The notes under the pieces were generated by a model. That model was not told where the DNA came from. It ran no database searches and worked only from the letters and a program-made list of their open reading frames with translations. Positions 20,808-32,731 of a stretch of 64,000 nucleotides of DNA are shown piece by piece. The position numbers were made by a program, and so were the translations under genes. How positions within the stretch are numbered: the stretch's first letter is position 1; every line of letters begins with the position of its first letter. The stretch comes from Bombyx mori (taxonomy: Eukaryota; Arthropoda; Insecta; Lepidoptera; Bombycidae), in contig NC_085127.1 in assembly GCF_030269925.1 (NCBI RefSeq), positions 5,463,501 through 5,527,500 of the forward strand, written 5' to 3'.

Positions 20808-22930
20808 CGTGTTGCTGGATGAGGTGGGCAAGCTGCTGGAACGCATTCTGGCAGCCCGCATCATCCAGCATCTGGTCGGGGTGGGACCCGATCTGTCGGC
20901 GGAGCAGTATGGCTTCCGGGAGGGCCGCTCAACGGTAGACGCGATCCTTCGCGTGCGGGCCCTCTCGGAGGAGGCCGTCTCCAGGGGTGGGGTGGCTTTG
21001 GCGGTGTCGCTCGATATCGCCAATGCGTTTAACACCCTGCCCTGGTCCGTGATAGGGGGGGCGCTGGAACGACATAGAGTGCCCCCCTACCTTCGCCGGC
21101 TGGTGGGTTCCTACTTAGAGGACAGATCGGTCACGTGTACCGGACACGGTGGGATCCTGCACCGGTTCCCGGTCGTGCGCGGTGTTCCACAGGGGTCGGT
21201 GCTCGGCCCCCTTTTGTGGAATATCGGGTATGACTGGGTGCTGAGAGGTGCCCTCCTCCCGGGCCTGAGCGTAATCTGTTACGCAGACGACACGTTGGTC
21301 GTGGCCCGGGGGGGTAGTTTTGCCGAGTCTGCCCGTCTTGCTACCGCTGGGGTGGCGCATGTCGTCGGCAAAATCAGGAGATTGGGCCTCGACGTGGCGC
21401 TCAGTAAATCCGAGGCCATGTGGTTCCACAGGCCCCGGAGAGTGCCACCTGTCGATGCCCATATCGTGGTTGGAGGCGTCCGTATCGGGGTCGGGGTGCA
21501 GTTGAAGTACCTCGGCCTCATCCTGGACAGTCGTTGGACCTTTCGTGCTCACTTTCAGAGCCTGGTCCCTCGTTTGTTGGGGGTGGCCGGCGCGTTAAGC
21601 CGGCTTCTGCCCAACGTCGGGGGGCCTGACCAGGTGACGCGCCGTCTCTATACGGGGGTGGTGCGATCAATGGCCCTATACGGGGCACCTGTGTGGGGCC
21701 AGTCCCTGACCGCGGGGGTGGCGAAGCTGCTGCAACGGCCGCAACGCACCATCGCGGTCAGGGTCATCCGTGGTTATCGCACCATCTCCTTTGAGGCGGC
21801 GTGTGTACTGGCTGGGACGCCGCCTTGGGTCCTGGAAGCGGAGGCGCTCGCCGCTGACTATAAGTGGCGGGCTGAACTTCGTGCCCGGGGCATGGCGCGT
21901 CCCAGCCCCAGTGTGTTCAGAGCGCGGAGGGCCCAATCTCGGCGGTCCGTGCTGGAATCATGGTCCAGACGGCTGACTGATCCTTCGGCTGGTCGTAGGA
22001 CCGTCGAGGCGATTCGCCCGGTCCTTGTGGATTGGGTGAATCGTGACAGAGGACGCCTCACTTTCCGGCTCACGCAGGTGCTCACTGGGCATGGTTGCTT
22101 CGGTGAGTTCCTGCACCGGATCGGAGCCGAGCCGACGGCAGAGTGTTACCATTGTGGTTGCGACTTGGACACGGCGGAGCACACGCTCATTGCCTGCCCC
22201 GCATGGGAGGGGTGGCGCCGTGTCCTTGTCGCAAAAATAGGAAACGACTTGTCGTTGCCGAGTGTTGTGGCATCGATGCTCGGCGACGACGAGTCGTGGA
22301 AGGCGATGCTCGACTTCTGCGAGTGCACCATCTCGCAGAAGGAGGCGGCGGGGCGCGTGAGAGACGCACAATCCCGCCGCCGTCGAGCGGGGGCCAGGGA
22401 TGCGGATCTCGCCCAAGCCCTGGCCCTCTAAGTGTTTCGGGTCCCCCTCACATGTCGGTCTGGGGACCGGCGAGGGGGGCCTAAGAAGACGACGTGCAAG
22501 CTGCTCTGCACGCGTTTTACGCAAGAGCATCCGGGTGATGGAAGGCCGGCTATCCTCGACCCACGCTGGTTCTGGCCCAGCGGGGTATTCCGTAGGGTAA
22601 CCCACTCTAACCGGCGCCATCTAGGCGGGCTTCGGACAGTCTGCCGACCGAGAGGGCTGGTGGTCGTGGCGCCGACGACCGCCAGTCCAGCGTCCCGAGG
22701 GGGAGGGTGATGGGAGAGATGTGCTCCGCACTAAACGCTTCACTTTCCCCCCTTTGCCTTGTCATGAGTTCTGTCTCATGCGAGGTTTGGACGTTGGTTG
22801 TTGAGCGACAGGAGGTTTTAGTCAGTTCGACTCTGACATACCCCGCCCAGTATCCCCAGAAAAGGGCGGAAGTTCGGCGATTTCCTCCTGACCAAAAAAA
22901 AAAAAAAAACATAATAATAATAATAATAAC
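20808..22930 (+). mobile_element. 5'-truncated R1-clade element B
   Basis: A perfect 15-bp target duplication AGTGAATTTTTACAT lies at 20793-20807 and 22931-22945. The insert starts inside the reverse transcriptase and ends with a 3' UTR, an A16 run (about 22893-22908) and then C(ATA)n before the duplication. GC-rich against AT-rich flanks. Confidence 0.95.
20809..22431 (+). pseudogene. R1-clade ORF2 fragment: reverse transcriptase to C-terminus
   Basis: Open for about 540 codons with no start of its own. It reads LLDEVGKLLERILAAR, YGFREGRSTVDAI, LDIANAFNTLPW, GVPQGSVLGPLLWN, CYADDTLVVARG (active-site YADD), and at the end the zinc string CYHCGCDLDTAEHTLIAC. The endonuclease and the N-terminal half of the polymerase are missing through 5' truncation at integration. 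No stops within the remnant, so the insertion is young. Confidence 0.92.
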
Positions 22931-22945
22931 AGTGAATTTTTACAT

Positions 22946-23685
22946 TCCAATGAATCAAAAAAAAGATTTTTTTTTTAATTTAACAGGTAACCAAAAATAG
23001 TACTGACTACTTTGTAACCATTCATAGTAGTTCACCGTAATTCTGCCAATACATTATCAGATTTGATCTAAAAAAATGACAATTTTAGGTAGAAAAAAAA
23101 CATTTTTTATTATGATACAAACAAATGCAAATTGTTTATTAGATTGAATTTCATATTTATAGATCAAATTAACAGACCATATTTAACTATCCAAAAAATA
23201 ATCAATAACGATAACAAAATTTCTTTTATTCAACATTCCTCAGCCTTTATTAAACAAAAGTAGGAGACAGCAACATTATTGCACAAACAAAATAAACCCT
23301 GACATTTCCATCATTCAAAAGTTCGTTCCATTTAAGAGACATCCCTAAAACCCCTACACACATCCCCTTTAAGTATTGTTCCGAACGGTCTCAACTTCTC
23401 AGGACACATTCAAGTTTGACATTGACTATTATGTCCAACCAGAAACTACTCGTAACCCGAAATGTTACATCAATTTGTTTGCATAAACATAAGGCAATTA
23501 ACGTGGGACAAGTCTTGTGGGTAGACAAACACCTGCGACACCGGGTGTGTGACACCCCTTCCCTGATTAAGGCTTCGCCGTAATATTATACGAAAGATAC
23601 GGATGTAGCTGTTACATGTTCTTTTATTTATTTTTCCGATTCCGTATGTACTCAAGTGTTTCTGTAAATTTTCTAGAACATTACC
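22946..23685. other. intergenic, nothing recognised
   Basis: AT-rich flank with A-rich strings. No gene, RNA or named repeat seen. Confidence 0.4.
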
Positions 23686-23687
23686 AT

Positions 23688-23945
23688 TGAATTTCTTCTT
23701 CTTCTTTATCTTCACTTTATTCCACTAGATGGGGTCGGCACAGCGATTTTTTCTGTTCAATTCTCTTCTATCAGCCGTCTTCTCAACACTCACTCCTCTC
23801 TCTCTCTCATATCGTCATTCATATACTCCGTCTATGTCTTCTTTGGTCGACCTCTTCCCCCTCTACCTTGCACTACCATTTCCATGCATCTCCTAGTCAC
23901 ATGCATCTCCTCTCTGCTATATTTAGCCACCCAGACGATTGCACC
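23688..23945 (-). mobile_element. LINE 3' end (RTE-like)
   Basis: The minus strand reads GRGGRGRPKKT, TEYMNDDMRE, DRRELNRKNRCADPI and ends in a (GAA)n-like tail (AAGAAGAAGAAG). This is the C-terminus of an RTE-like ORF, with one stop replacing the expected Trp after GRPKKT. Confidence 0.7.
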
Positions 23946-24055
23946 GAGGTTGACCCTCGGATTTGATTCCCGCATCGGGTAAACATTCGTGTGATGAGCA
24001 GGTTTGTTTGCACTTTAGTTTTTTTTTGTGAAGATATTTTTTATTAAGGAAATGT

Positions 24056-24735
24056 TTATTTATTTATTTATTTATTTAGTTGCACCAACAAAGTGATCAT
24101 CAATACAAAACATTGACAAATTAACAGTAAGTACGAGTACATGACAGTTGTCACCTCAATTACCAGTATAGGTGTGCAATCGACAATGCAATAATAGTTG
24201 ACAACGTCATTAAATTAGACAAGTAAAAATACAATGAGTACATAATTTCAAGAAATATGAAATCCAGAGTAATACTTTGTCACTAACCAACACAATATTT
24301 AATATCTACACTTATTAGAAACTAAAACTTGATGGCGTTTGTTTAATTATGATAAGATTATATGTATTTAGTTGGGAAATTATCTGCGCCAGATTTTTCC
24401 TGTATGTTGTAAGAAACAATTAGAAGAAGTTATAAGAATTTTTTTATGATATTGGTGAATATGTAATTGATTAAATCTATTATTTTATGATTTTAATGAA
24501 TTATCTTATGAATGTAATTAAATTCTTTATAAATATTATTTATGAATTTATATTATAAATTGACATGTTAGTAATCTTCAATTAATTACATATTATTTTT
24601 TTATATTTGCACACTTTTTATTCAAGTAAGACCATGCTGAAATGTTAAAATAAAATTTTATAATACCTTTATTTATGTACCATGTCTTTGGTAAATAAAT
24701 CATTTGAATTGAATTGAATTGAATTTATCTGAAGC
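24056..24735 (-). repeat. unclassified repeat region with microsatellite ends
   Basis: Starts with (TTTA)n at 24056-24080 and ends with AAATAAATCATTTGAATTGAATTGAATTG at about 24692-24722, a tail type seen on CR1-like LINEs (that tail points to the plus strand). No protein could be read between them, so assignment stays open. Confidence 0.35.
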
Positions 24736-24887
24736 TTATTATCTATATAATAAACGTATATAAGTTTAAATTTATATAAGTATGTATAAAAAAAGTTTAT
24801 ATAAGTTGTGTGCCAGTCTCTGGTACCCTTAAAACGGGGAACCCTAATTTGGGGCCGGATGACTGTGTGATTTATTCCCTTTTATTT

Positions 24888-25123
24888 TACTGGTGGCAGG
24901 ACCTCTTGTGAGTCCGCGCGGGTACGTACCACCACCCTGCCTATTTCTGCCGTAAGGCAGTAATGCGTTTCGGTTCGAAGGGTAGGGCAGCCGTTGTAAC
25001 TATACTTGAGAGTGTAGAACTTATATCTCATTTACGTTGTAGATGTCTGTGGGCTCCAGTAACCACTTAACACCAGGTGGGCTGTGAGCTCGTCCACCCA
25101 TCTAAGCAATAAAAAAAAAAGTT
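24888..25123 (+). mobile_element. Bm1 SINE
   Basis: Reads the Bm1 consensus clearly: TTTACTGGTGGCAGGACCTC, GTACCACCACCCTGCCTATT, GGGCTCCAGTAACCACTTAA, ending CATCTAAGCAATAAAAAAAAAA. The tRNA-like head is missing. Confidence 0.92.
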
Positions 25124-25805
25124 ATTTAATAGTCAAATCTAAAGTTGTAAAAAGATTTATTAGTAAGAATAATTCCGTGGGTACCGAATACAGCCAATTT
25201 CACTACATAGGATGCAAGCCTTCGTAATTTTTCCAGTATTCAGATGGTAAAACGAAAAAATCTACACAAGATGTGGACGTTCTAGTTTGCATATGAGTCG
25301 ACTATTATCAAAGCAGGCAATGTGACTTTTGGACAATTATTGATAAATCAGAAAAACGAATTATTGACTTTGTATTCCATTGGCAGTCACAAAACTCTTC
25401 TGAACGACATCTTAGATAAATAACAGGTTAAGTATTAACCTTTATTTAATGCAGGTTTTGAACCGTATTCTTTGAAGGAGACGATTATATTCAAATCAAT
25501 CTGTATTGACATATCAATAACATTTTTTTGTCCAAATGCACAGATTGCCACCTTTGATAATAGACGACTCGTATGTTACATTTCAAGTGATACATTTTAC
25601 CATCGTTAGTTTAATATAGGACTAGTCTTTGTTTTTAAGTCGCATCTCGTCACGATAAACAGAACGAGAACGCTTAATAAAGTCTAAATAATGTTCAACT
25701 GTTTTCAAGCAACCTCGTTTCTCATGTTGAAGATAATATTACAACAAATTTTAAAATGTTGTATTGATATCAAAATTTCTATACTTCGAATATTATGAAA
25801 TCATA
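25124..25805. other. intergenic, nothing recognised
   Basis: AT-rich, no convincing gene or repeat. Confidence 0.4.
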
Positions 25806-26530
25806 ACGGCCGTCTGGTGTAGTGGTAAGTGACATGGTCACTACGCAAGGGGATCACGGCTTAGAATCCCGCCAAGGGAAGATATTTGTATGATAAATAT
25901 AAGAAATGTATTTTCCAGGGTTATGGGTGTCCCGGTCGTGGACGGGCTTGCGGTGCGCACTCTGCGTGCTGTGGGTCTCGTCTGCGGGGGAGTTGCTGGA
26001 CTTCGACCGGGCGCGTCCGTAGGTGGCGGATCACGGGCCTCTGGGCAATAGTCACAGGGGCATCGCTCCTTCTCTCCCGTTGTGTTACGGCGGGAGAGAT
26101 TGAGCGACGCGGACCAAAACCAGCACCGGGGGCTACACGCTCTCCTCCCCCTTCACCTGCTGAAGGGTGGTTCTTCTGGAGATGCGTGGGACTCCACTTT
26201 TTTTTTTTTTTTTTTTTTTTCTCTTTTCTTTGTTACTTTATTGTTTTGTTTTTACTGTCCCTTGGTTATTTTTATTTATTTTAAGTTTTACCCTGTCTCT
26301 TTCTCTTCTTTTGTTTCCGTTCATTGTTTTATTTTACACGCTTTTCTATTCTTCTTCGCCTGTGGTTTTATTTTGTTTTATTTGGTTTTATTTTCATCTT
26401 CTTTCCCTCTCATACCCAATTCTAAGCTCTGACACCCGGCGAGAGAATGAATGGCTGGTGGGGGACCAGTCGTTAGGGTGTCCCAGGGAACCGTACCCCG
26501 GGTTAAAAAAAATAAATAAAAATTTATGTA

Positions 26531-28657
26531 ATGGCCAGTTTAAAAAAGTTATTACCCCAGGAGGGTACCTCCCGCTCAGCGGGAGGAGAATCCCTCCGTG
26601 TGGCCGACTCGTCGGACGCACGCTGCCCCGCGTATTCTGGGGGGGGCAAAAACTGCCTAGACGTCAGGTCCGGGAAGGACGGAGTTCAAAAGAAGAAAAT
26701 TATGTCCGAGAAGGACCCTGAAGTAAGCTCCTTAAGAGCCGATGTCGTGTCGGACAACGATATGGCCACAGTTGGTTCGGCCCAGTCGTCGACCCATTCG
26801 TCGCCGACACGACGACGGCGGAAAAGGGTGCTCAATATAAGCTCGGACGGGCTGAGTAGCAGCTCCGGCTCGGAGGCTCAGGATCCGACAGGTGTGAAGC
26901 CCAGAGCAGTCACGCCGTCAAAGCGTGGACGGGGACGCCCTGCGACTACAAGGCAGTACGTTGGCATGGCCGCTGCCAGGCAAGCGTACCTCAAGGCACA
27001 AAAAGAGGAGAAGGAGCTCACTGAGAGCGCGCGCACCACACGCCACAAGAGGAGAGCGGCTGAAGGGTCTGTCCCTAAGCCCGATGCCGAGCGTAGGCTC
27101 CATCAAAGTGCAGAGGTGGCCCTGATGGTCGCCGCCAAATCCAGCAGCCCGAAGGGCACGTACGTGCGTGCACTGAAGGAGTTGGCAGTCACTGTCAAGG
27201 AGGCCACGGAGGACCTTGTGGGCTACACCGCAGCCGAAGAGGCTAAGAGACTGCGAGCGGTCAACGTCAAGCAGGAGCAGGAGATCCTGCAACTGCGTAA
27301 GGAGCTCGATGAAGTTAGAAGGGAGTTGGCGAGGGTTACGCAGGTGCTAGCGTTGCCCACATCGACTGCGACCCCGGCCCCGAACACCAAGGAGGAAGAG
27401 GAGGAGTTGCGCCTACAGCGCATTATGCGAGCTGTCGGCACTATGCTCGACGCTCGCTTTGAAGGGCTGGAGGCACGGCTTCTACCGGAGCCCCGAATGC
27501 GACCACCGCTAGCGGCGGACAAGCAGAGGAGCCGGGAAGAATCGTCTAATCCCCCTGTCGTCGTTGACGCTGCACCGGATGCGGCACCGTCATCAGTGCC
27601 ACCGATGACATTGGCGAAAAAGAGGATGCGTGGCCCCAAGAGAAGTGTCACCGCGCAAGCGGCTTCATCCGAAACGCACACCTTCCTCCCGGCTCCAGCT
27701 TCCATGATCGAGAGCTGGTCAACGGTCACCCGTAGGGGTGCTCGACCGAGGGAGGAAGCAGTGAGGACGGTTCCAGCGGCAGCTATCGCTGAAGCGGAAA
27801 GGAAAGACCGGTCTTCTGTAAAGAGGAAAGAGAAGAAGCTGCGCCCTCCACGCACTCAGGCCGTTGTCCTCAAGCTGCAACCAGAGGCCGTGGAAAGAGG
27901 ACTCACGTACCGCACTGTACTCGCCGAAGCGAGGGCCAAGGTAGATCCTGGGGCACTTGGAATACCCATCCAGCGCATCCGGTCTGCAGTGACTGGGTCT
28001 AACGTGCTGGTAGTGGAAGGTGCAGACCAGAGCGCCAAGGCCGATCTCCTGGCCCAAAAGCTTCGTGAGGTTCTGCCCGCAGAAGGGGTCATAGTGACCA
28101 GGCCAGTAACGACTGCAGCCATCCGCATCAGCGGACTGGACGACTCCCTGATGCCGGAGGAACTTACCGCGGAGCTTGCCCGGATTGGCGAATGCGCTCT
28201 TGATGCGGTGAAGATCGGAGACATCAAGTATGGCCCAGGCGGGATGGGTCAAGTATTGGTCCGGTTGCCCGTCGTTGCCACGATGAAGGTTCTCGCCGTT
28301 CCAAAACTGAGGGTTGGTTGGAGCGTGCTCCGCGCTTGTTTGTTAGAGGCTAAGAAGCTACAGTGCTTCCGATGCCATGAGCTAGGGCACGTGAGCGCCC
28401 GATGTCCTTCGTCGGTCGACCGCAGCCGGGATTGTTATCGGTGCGGCCAGACCGGCCACATAGCGGCCGGCTGCTCTCTTGCACCACACTGCGCTGTATG
28501 TACCGCTGCCGGCAGACCGGCGGACCATGTCTCCGGGAGCAAGGCTTGTGCCAAGTTCCCGAGATCGAGACTTAGAAGAGGAACTTCCGCTGCACTTGAA
28601 AATGCACGGAGGCAGCCCGGTACGGCTATGGAGACATCGAATGGCGTCCTGCTATGA
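26531..28657 (+). CDS. R1-clade ORF1 (Gag-like, zinc knuckles), 708 aa
   Basis: The start at 26531 is the first ATG of the long frame. The N-terminal third is Ser/Arg-rich and basic (SPTRRRRKRVLNIS, SKRGRGRPATTR, AT-hook-like). A coiled coil is likely at about 240-285 (VKQEQEILQLRKELDEVRRE). The C-terminus has three knuckles: CFRCHELGHVSARC, CYRCGQTGHIAAGC and CAVCTAAGRPADHVSGSKAC. In R1-clade elements this protein binds RNA and directs the RNP to its target. It ends TGA overlapping the ORF2 start (ATGA at 28654-28657). No stops or frameshifts. Confidence 0.93.
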   Translation: MASLKKLLPQEGTSRSAGGESLRVADSSDARCPAYSGGGKNCLDVRSGKDGVQKKKIMSEKDPEVSSLRADVVSDNDMATVGSAQSSTHSSPTRRRRKRVLNISSDGLSSSSGSEAQDPTGVKPRAVTPSKRGRGRPATTRQYVGMAAARQAYLKAQKEEKELTESARTTRHKRRAAEGSVPKPDAERRLHQSAEVALMVAAKSSSPKGTYVRALKELAVTVKEATEDLVGYTAAEEAKRLRAVNVKQEQEILQLRKELDEVRRELARVTQVLALPTSTATPAPNTKEEEEELRLQRIMRAVGTMLDARFEGLEARLLPEPRMRPPLAADKQRSREESSNPPVVVDAAPDAAPSSVPPMTLAKKRMRGPKRSVTAQAASSETHTFLPAPASMIESWSTVTRRGARPREEAVRTVPAAAIAEAERKDRSSVKRKEKKLRPPRTQAVVLKLQPEAVERGLTYRTVLAEARAKVDPGALGIPIQRIRSAVTGSNVLVVEGADQSAKADLLAQKLREVLPAEGVIVTRPVTTAAIRISGLDDSLMPEELTAELARIGECALDAVKIGDIKYGPGGMGQVLVRLPVVATMKVLAVPKLRVGWSVLRACLLEAKKLQCFRCHELGHVSARCPSSVDRSRDCYRCGQTGHIAAGCSLAPHCAVCTAAGRPADHVSGSKACAKFPRSRLRRGTSAALENARRQPGTAMETSNGVLL

Positions 28658-31600
28658 CAGGTGTCCTTCGATTCCTGCAGGGGAATCTCAACCATTGCGC
28701 CAGAGCTCAGGACCTTTTGTTCCAGAGCATGGCGGAGGGGTTGACCCATCTTGCGGTGGTCGCCGAGCCGTATCGGGTCCCTTCGAGCCCCGATTGGGCG
28801 GCCGATTTGGAGGGCCGAGTGGCAATCATCCGGCGTTGTTGTGTGGGTGCTCCGCCTACGTTTGCCGTTGTTGAAAGAGGTCGCGGCTTCGTTGCCGTCC
28901 TCTGGGCCGAGATATTCGTGTTGGGAGTGTACTTTTCCCCAAACAGGACGCTCGCCGAGTTTGAGGTTTTCCTCAGCGAGCTCAGCCGCGTCGTTGGAAG
29001 GTCGCACTTCCGACGGATTCTCGTTCTAGGTGACCTAAATGCCAAGTCATTGTCTTGGGGTTCCTCTAGGACGTGCCCCAGAGGTAGAACGGTGGAGGAG
29101 TGGCTGGTCGGAAGCGGTCTCCTCATCCTCAATCGCGGTACGGAACTCACATGCGTGCGACGTTTGGGCGGGTCCGTGGTGGACGTTACATTCGCCACGC
29201 CTGACGTCGCATATCGCGTACGCGGTTGGGCGGTGATGGTTAGCGAGGAGACCCTCTCCGACCACCGTTACATCCGATTCAGTGTCGCCGCGACCCCGGC
29301 GGGTTCTGTTCGGGGCTTTTCCTTGCCCATCAGTGGCAGCGCTAGGGGTCCTCGTTGGGCCCAGAAGCGCCTCAACATCGAGCGGTTGCGTGAGGCGGCC
29401 ATAGTGCAGGCGTGGCGTCTTGACTCGCTTGGCGAGCCAGCAGACGTGTGCGAGGGGGTGGAGCGTCTGCGCGAGGCAATGTCACGGGTGTGTGACGCTG
29501 CTATGCCTCGCGTGAGAGCTCTCGCTCCTAAGCGCCAAGTTCATTGGTGGACCGAGGAGATCGCCAGCCAGCGCCGGCTATGCGATATTAGTCGTCGCAC
29601 ATACCAGCGATATCGACGACGAAGAACGCGCCGGGACCCCAACGAGGAGGACCGCCTGTACGAAATGTACAGGACGGCGATAAGAACCCTGCGCTTGGCT
29701 ATCGGGGAGGCGAAGGAGGCCGCCTGGAACGACCTACTGGCCTCGCTGGACCGTGACCCGTGGGGGCGGCCCTACAGGCTGGCGCGTAATGCGCTTCGCC
29801 GTTGGGCTCCTCCCGCAACCAGCACCCTGCCGCCGGAAACATTGCAGCGGGTAGTCGGGGGTCTGTTTCCCGATTTATCCGGGACGGCCTTCGTCGCCCC
29901 TGTGATGACAATGGCGCAGATTGCTGATAGCGAAGAGCTTGAGGACGTCTCCCAGGTGGAGTTCGATTTGGCTGTGCAGAGGATGCGGGCTAAGCGCACG
30001 GCACCCGGTCCCGATGGGATCTCGTCCCAAGCGTGGGCGCTCGCCTTGACAGGTGACGGCTTGGGGCCTGCCCTCCAAGGGTTATTCAGCAGGTGTCTCC
30101 GTGAGGGCAGGTTCCCAGAGCCATGGAAGACTGGTCGGCTTGTCCTTATTCCTAAGGAAGGCCGGCCACGTGACGAGCCAAGCGGGTACCGCCCAATCGT
30201 CGTGCTGGACGAGGCTGGTAAGCTCCTCGAGCGCATCGTCGCCAGTCGCCTCGTCCAGCACCTCGAAAGCGTTGGGCCTGACCTGGCTCCTAACCAATAT
30301 GGTTTCCGGAGAGGTCGCTCCACCATGGACGCGGTCTTGCGCGTCCGCCACCTCTCCGATCGTGCGTGCTCCGAGGGGGGCGTGTTGTTGGCTGTGTCGA
30401 TTGATATCGCCAACGCCTTCAACACGATCCCTTGGAGCACGATCGTGGAATCGCTCCGGTTTCACCGCGTCCCCCCTAGTCTCCGGACCCTGATAGAGGA
30501 TTACCTCTCAGGGCGAAATGTAGTCTTCCCCGAGAGGAAGGGGTGGGGACGGAAAGCGGTGTCGTGCGGGGTCCCGCAGGGGTCGGTACTGGGACCACTC
30601 CTGTGGGACATCGGTTTCGACTGGGTCCTGCGCGGTGCTAGCCTGCGTGGCGTCGACGTAGTGTGCTATGCCGACGACACGCTGGTGACGGCCCGCGGAG
30701 CCGACTACAGAGCCGCAGCGATCCTTGCGACGGCGGCGGTCTCCACCGTCGTTAGTCGCATTCGGAGATTAGGTCTTGAGGTGGCCCTCCGCAAGTCCGA
30801 AGCGGTGTGCTTTCACCCAGTCCGGAGGGGACCTCCTCCGGGAGCGAATCTCATAGTCGGCGGAGTATCGATCGCTGTCCAGCCGAAGCTCAAATATTTG
30901 GGCCTTGTGCTGGACAGTCGATGGCGCTTCGACCACCACTTTGGTGAATTAGTCCCGAAGCTGCTGGGGATGGCGGGCGCACTAGCCCGTCTTCTCCCCA
31001 ACGTCGGTGGTTGCAGCGCCGGCGTCCGGCGTCTGTACCTGGGGGTCGTGCGCAGTATGGCTTTGTACGGCGCTCCCGTGTGGTTGCCCGCACTCTCTGC
31101 GCGCAATGCAGCTTTGCTGCTACGAGCGCAGCGGGTGCTCGCGGTGAGAGTCATCAGGGGGTACCGTACGATCTCCCGGGAGGTCGCCTGCGCCCTCGCC
31201 GGTTCCCTTCCTTGGGATCTTGAGGCTGAGGTAGCAGCTGCGGTATACCGGCGCAGAACACAGTCCCTGAGTCGGGGACGGACGCCCGGCCCGTCGGCTG
31301 TCGGTGGAGGCGTGCTGCGCGTCATCTGGCGTACGCCAAGTGGAGGGAGCGGTTGCTGGAGGAGCTTGGCCAAACTTCAGTCACTCGCCGACGCACCCTC
31401 GAGGCCCTGGTGCCCGTGCTGGAGGCATGGTCAGATAGACGACACGGCGTGCTCTCCTTCCACTTAACGCAGGTCCTCTCGGGGCATGGTTGCTTCGGGA
31501 GGTACCTGTGGAAGGTCTGCAGGAGAGAGCCACATCCGGGTTGCCACCAGTGCGGGCATCCGGACGATGACGCTCAGCATGCACTCGAAGCGTGCCCGCG

Positions 31601-32731
31601 TTGGGAGCGCTCGCGGCGAGACCTCATCGCGGTGCTGGGGAGAGACCTCTCCTTGCGGGCTGTCATCGCCCGCATGCTAGAGGACCAGAATTCTTGGGAG
31701 GCCATGACCAGGTTTTTTTTTTTTTATGATTGAAAGTTTACTGGTGGCCCGAAGGCCTTTCCAGTTTCACCAGGACAGGTGGGCGAGCAAAGGCTCAGCC
31801 AAGAGGGGTGGGATTTGCTAACAACTGCCCGAGCGCCTCCGAAGGAGACCTAACAACTCAAGAGCAATTGTTTCGCGAATGAATCTACTACCGGATCGGA
31901 ATCGCGACCCGCTGAGAAGATCCGGCGAGAAACTCAGCGGGCTGATGCATGGGTTAGGTTGCACGTCGACCTCTTTGTCGAGTTCGACGAGTACGGTTAC
32001 CGGGGTCCCTAAGCCTGCCCCTAGTATTAGAGCTGAAGGCATCTAATGCAAAGGTTATTGGATCTGATGGATCCGTAAGGACGTGTCTAGGGCGTCGACG
32101 GTGACTGGCTCCTGCATGATCAGGATTCGGGGAGTAGTCAGCGGCGGCTACGATAAGGCGATTATCATGACGCATAGCCTTATCGAAGTATCGTTCCGAC
32201 GCTGACTTCATGTATTTCCGAATTGATTCGAGGCCCAGGTCGTCGTGTAGGTCAACGTTCCTCACGAACCACGGAGCCCCGACAGCTAACCTGCAAAAGC
32301 GGGATTGTAGGGATTGGAGGGTGTCTATGTGTGTGCGGGCCGCGTGAGCGAACACCACACTCGCGTAAGTCATGACGGGCCTTATGCAAGTTTTGTAAAG
32401 TGTCACCTTGTTCCGAAGGGACATTTTACTCCGCTTACAGATCATGGGGTAGAGTCTACCGAGAATAAACGCGGCACGGTCACGGACTGATTTTATATGC
32501 GGGCGGAATGTCATCGATGTATCCAGGGTAACGCCCAGGTACTTGACCTTCCTGGCCCAGGGTATGGGTTGTCTAAAGAGAGTAATCGGGGGTGTGACCA
32601 GGTTTTGCGACCTGGTCATGGCGTTCCGTGAGGCTGAGGAGCGCGAAAGGGAGTGGGATCCCTCTTCGGCTTCACAGCGAAGAAGGCGGAGTGGGCGGCA
32701 CGGGCGCGAAGCTCCCGTTCATCTCCCGTAG
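28654..32731 (+). pseudogene. R1-clade ORF2, broken by a frameshift and a Jockey insertion
   Basis: Starts at the ATGA overlap. Endonuclease: FLQGNLNHC, AEPYR, VLGDLNAKS, SVVDVTFATP, SDHRYIRF. Reverse transcriptase: RTAPGPDGIS, GYRPIVVLDEAGKLLERI, IDIANAFNTIPW, GVPQGSVLGPLLWD and CYADDTLVTARG, all intact. The frame shifts near 31260-31340 (the original frame runs out at 31467). The second frame then gives AKWRERLLEEL-type sequence and the zinc string CHQCGHPDDDAQHALEAC. At 31705-31716 it is cut by the inverted Jockey fragment and resumes at 32595 with CDLVMAFREAEERERE, ending at 32731. Confidence 0.9.
31717..32594 (-). mobile_element. 5'-truncated Jockey-clade copy J4, nested in the R1-clade ORF2
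   Basis: The 12-bp duplication TGACCAGGTTTT at 31705-31716 and 32595-32606 brackets it. From a T-tract (the A tail read backwards) it runs through the 3' UTR to ORF2 residue about 748 of J1. The remaining 213 codons (32592-31954) have no stop and match J1 almost exactly, with ALDASM changed to LDTSM. The 5' junction shares TGA with the target, a short microhomology. Confidence 0.93.

Noticed and set aside
27223..27855. Long minus-strand frames antisense to the GC-rich retrotransposon genes
   Set aside because: They mirror the codon bias of the sense ORFs; Ser/Ala/Arg-rich composition without motifs. Same judgement for similar frames at 12-13, 15, 21-22, 28-31, 37 and 59-62 kb.
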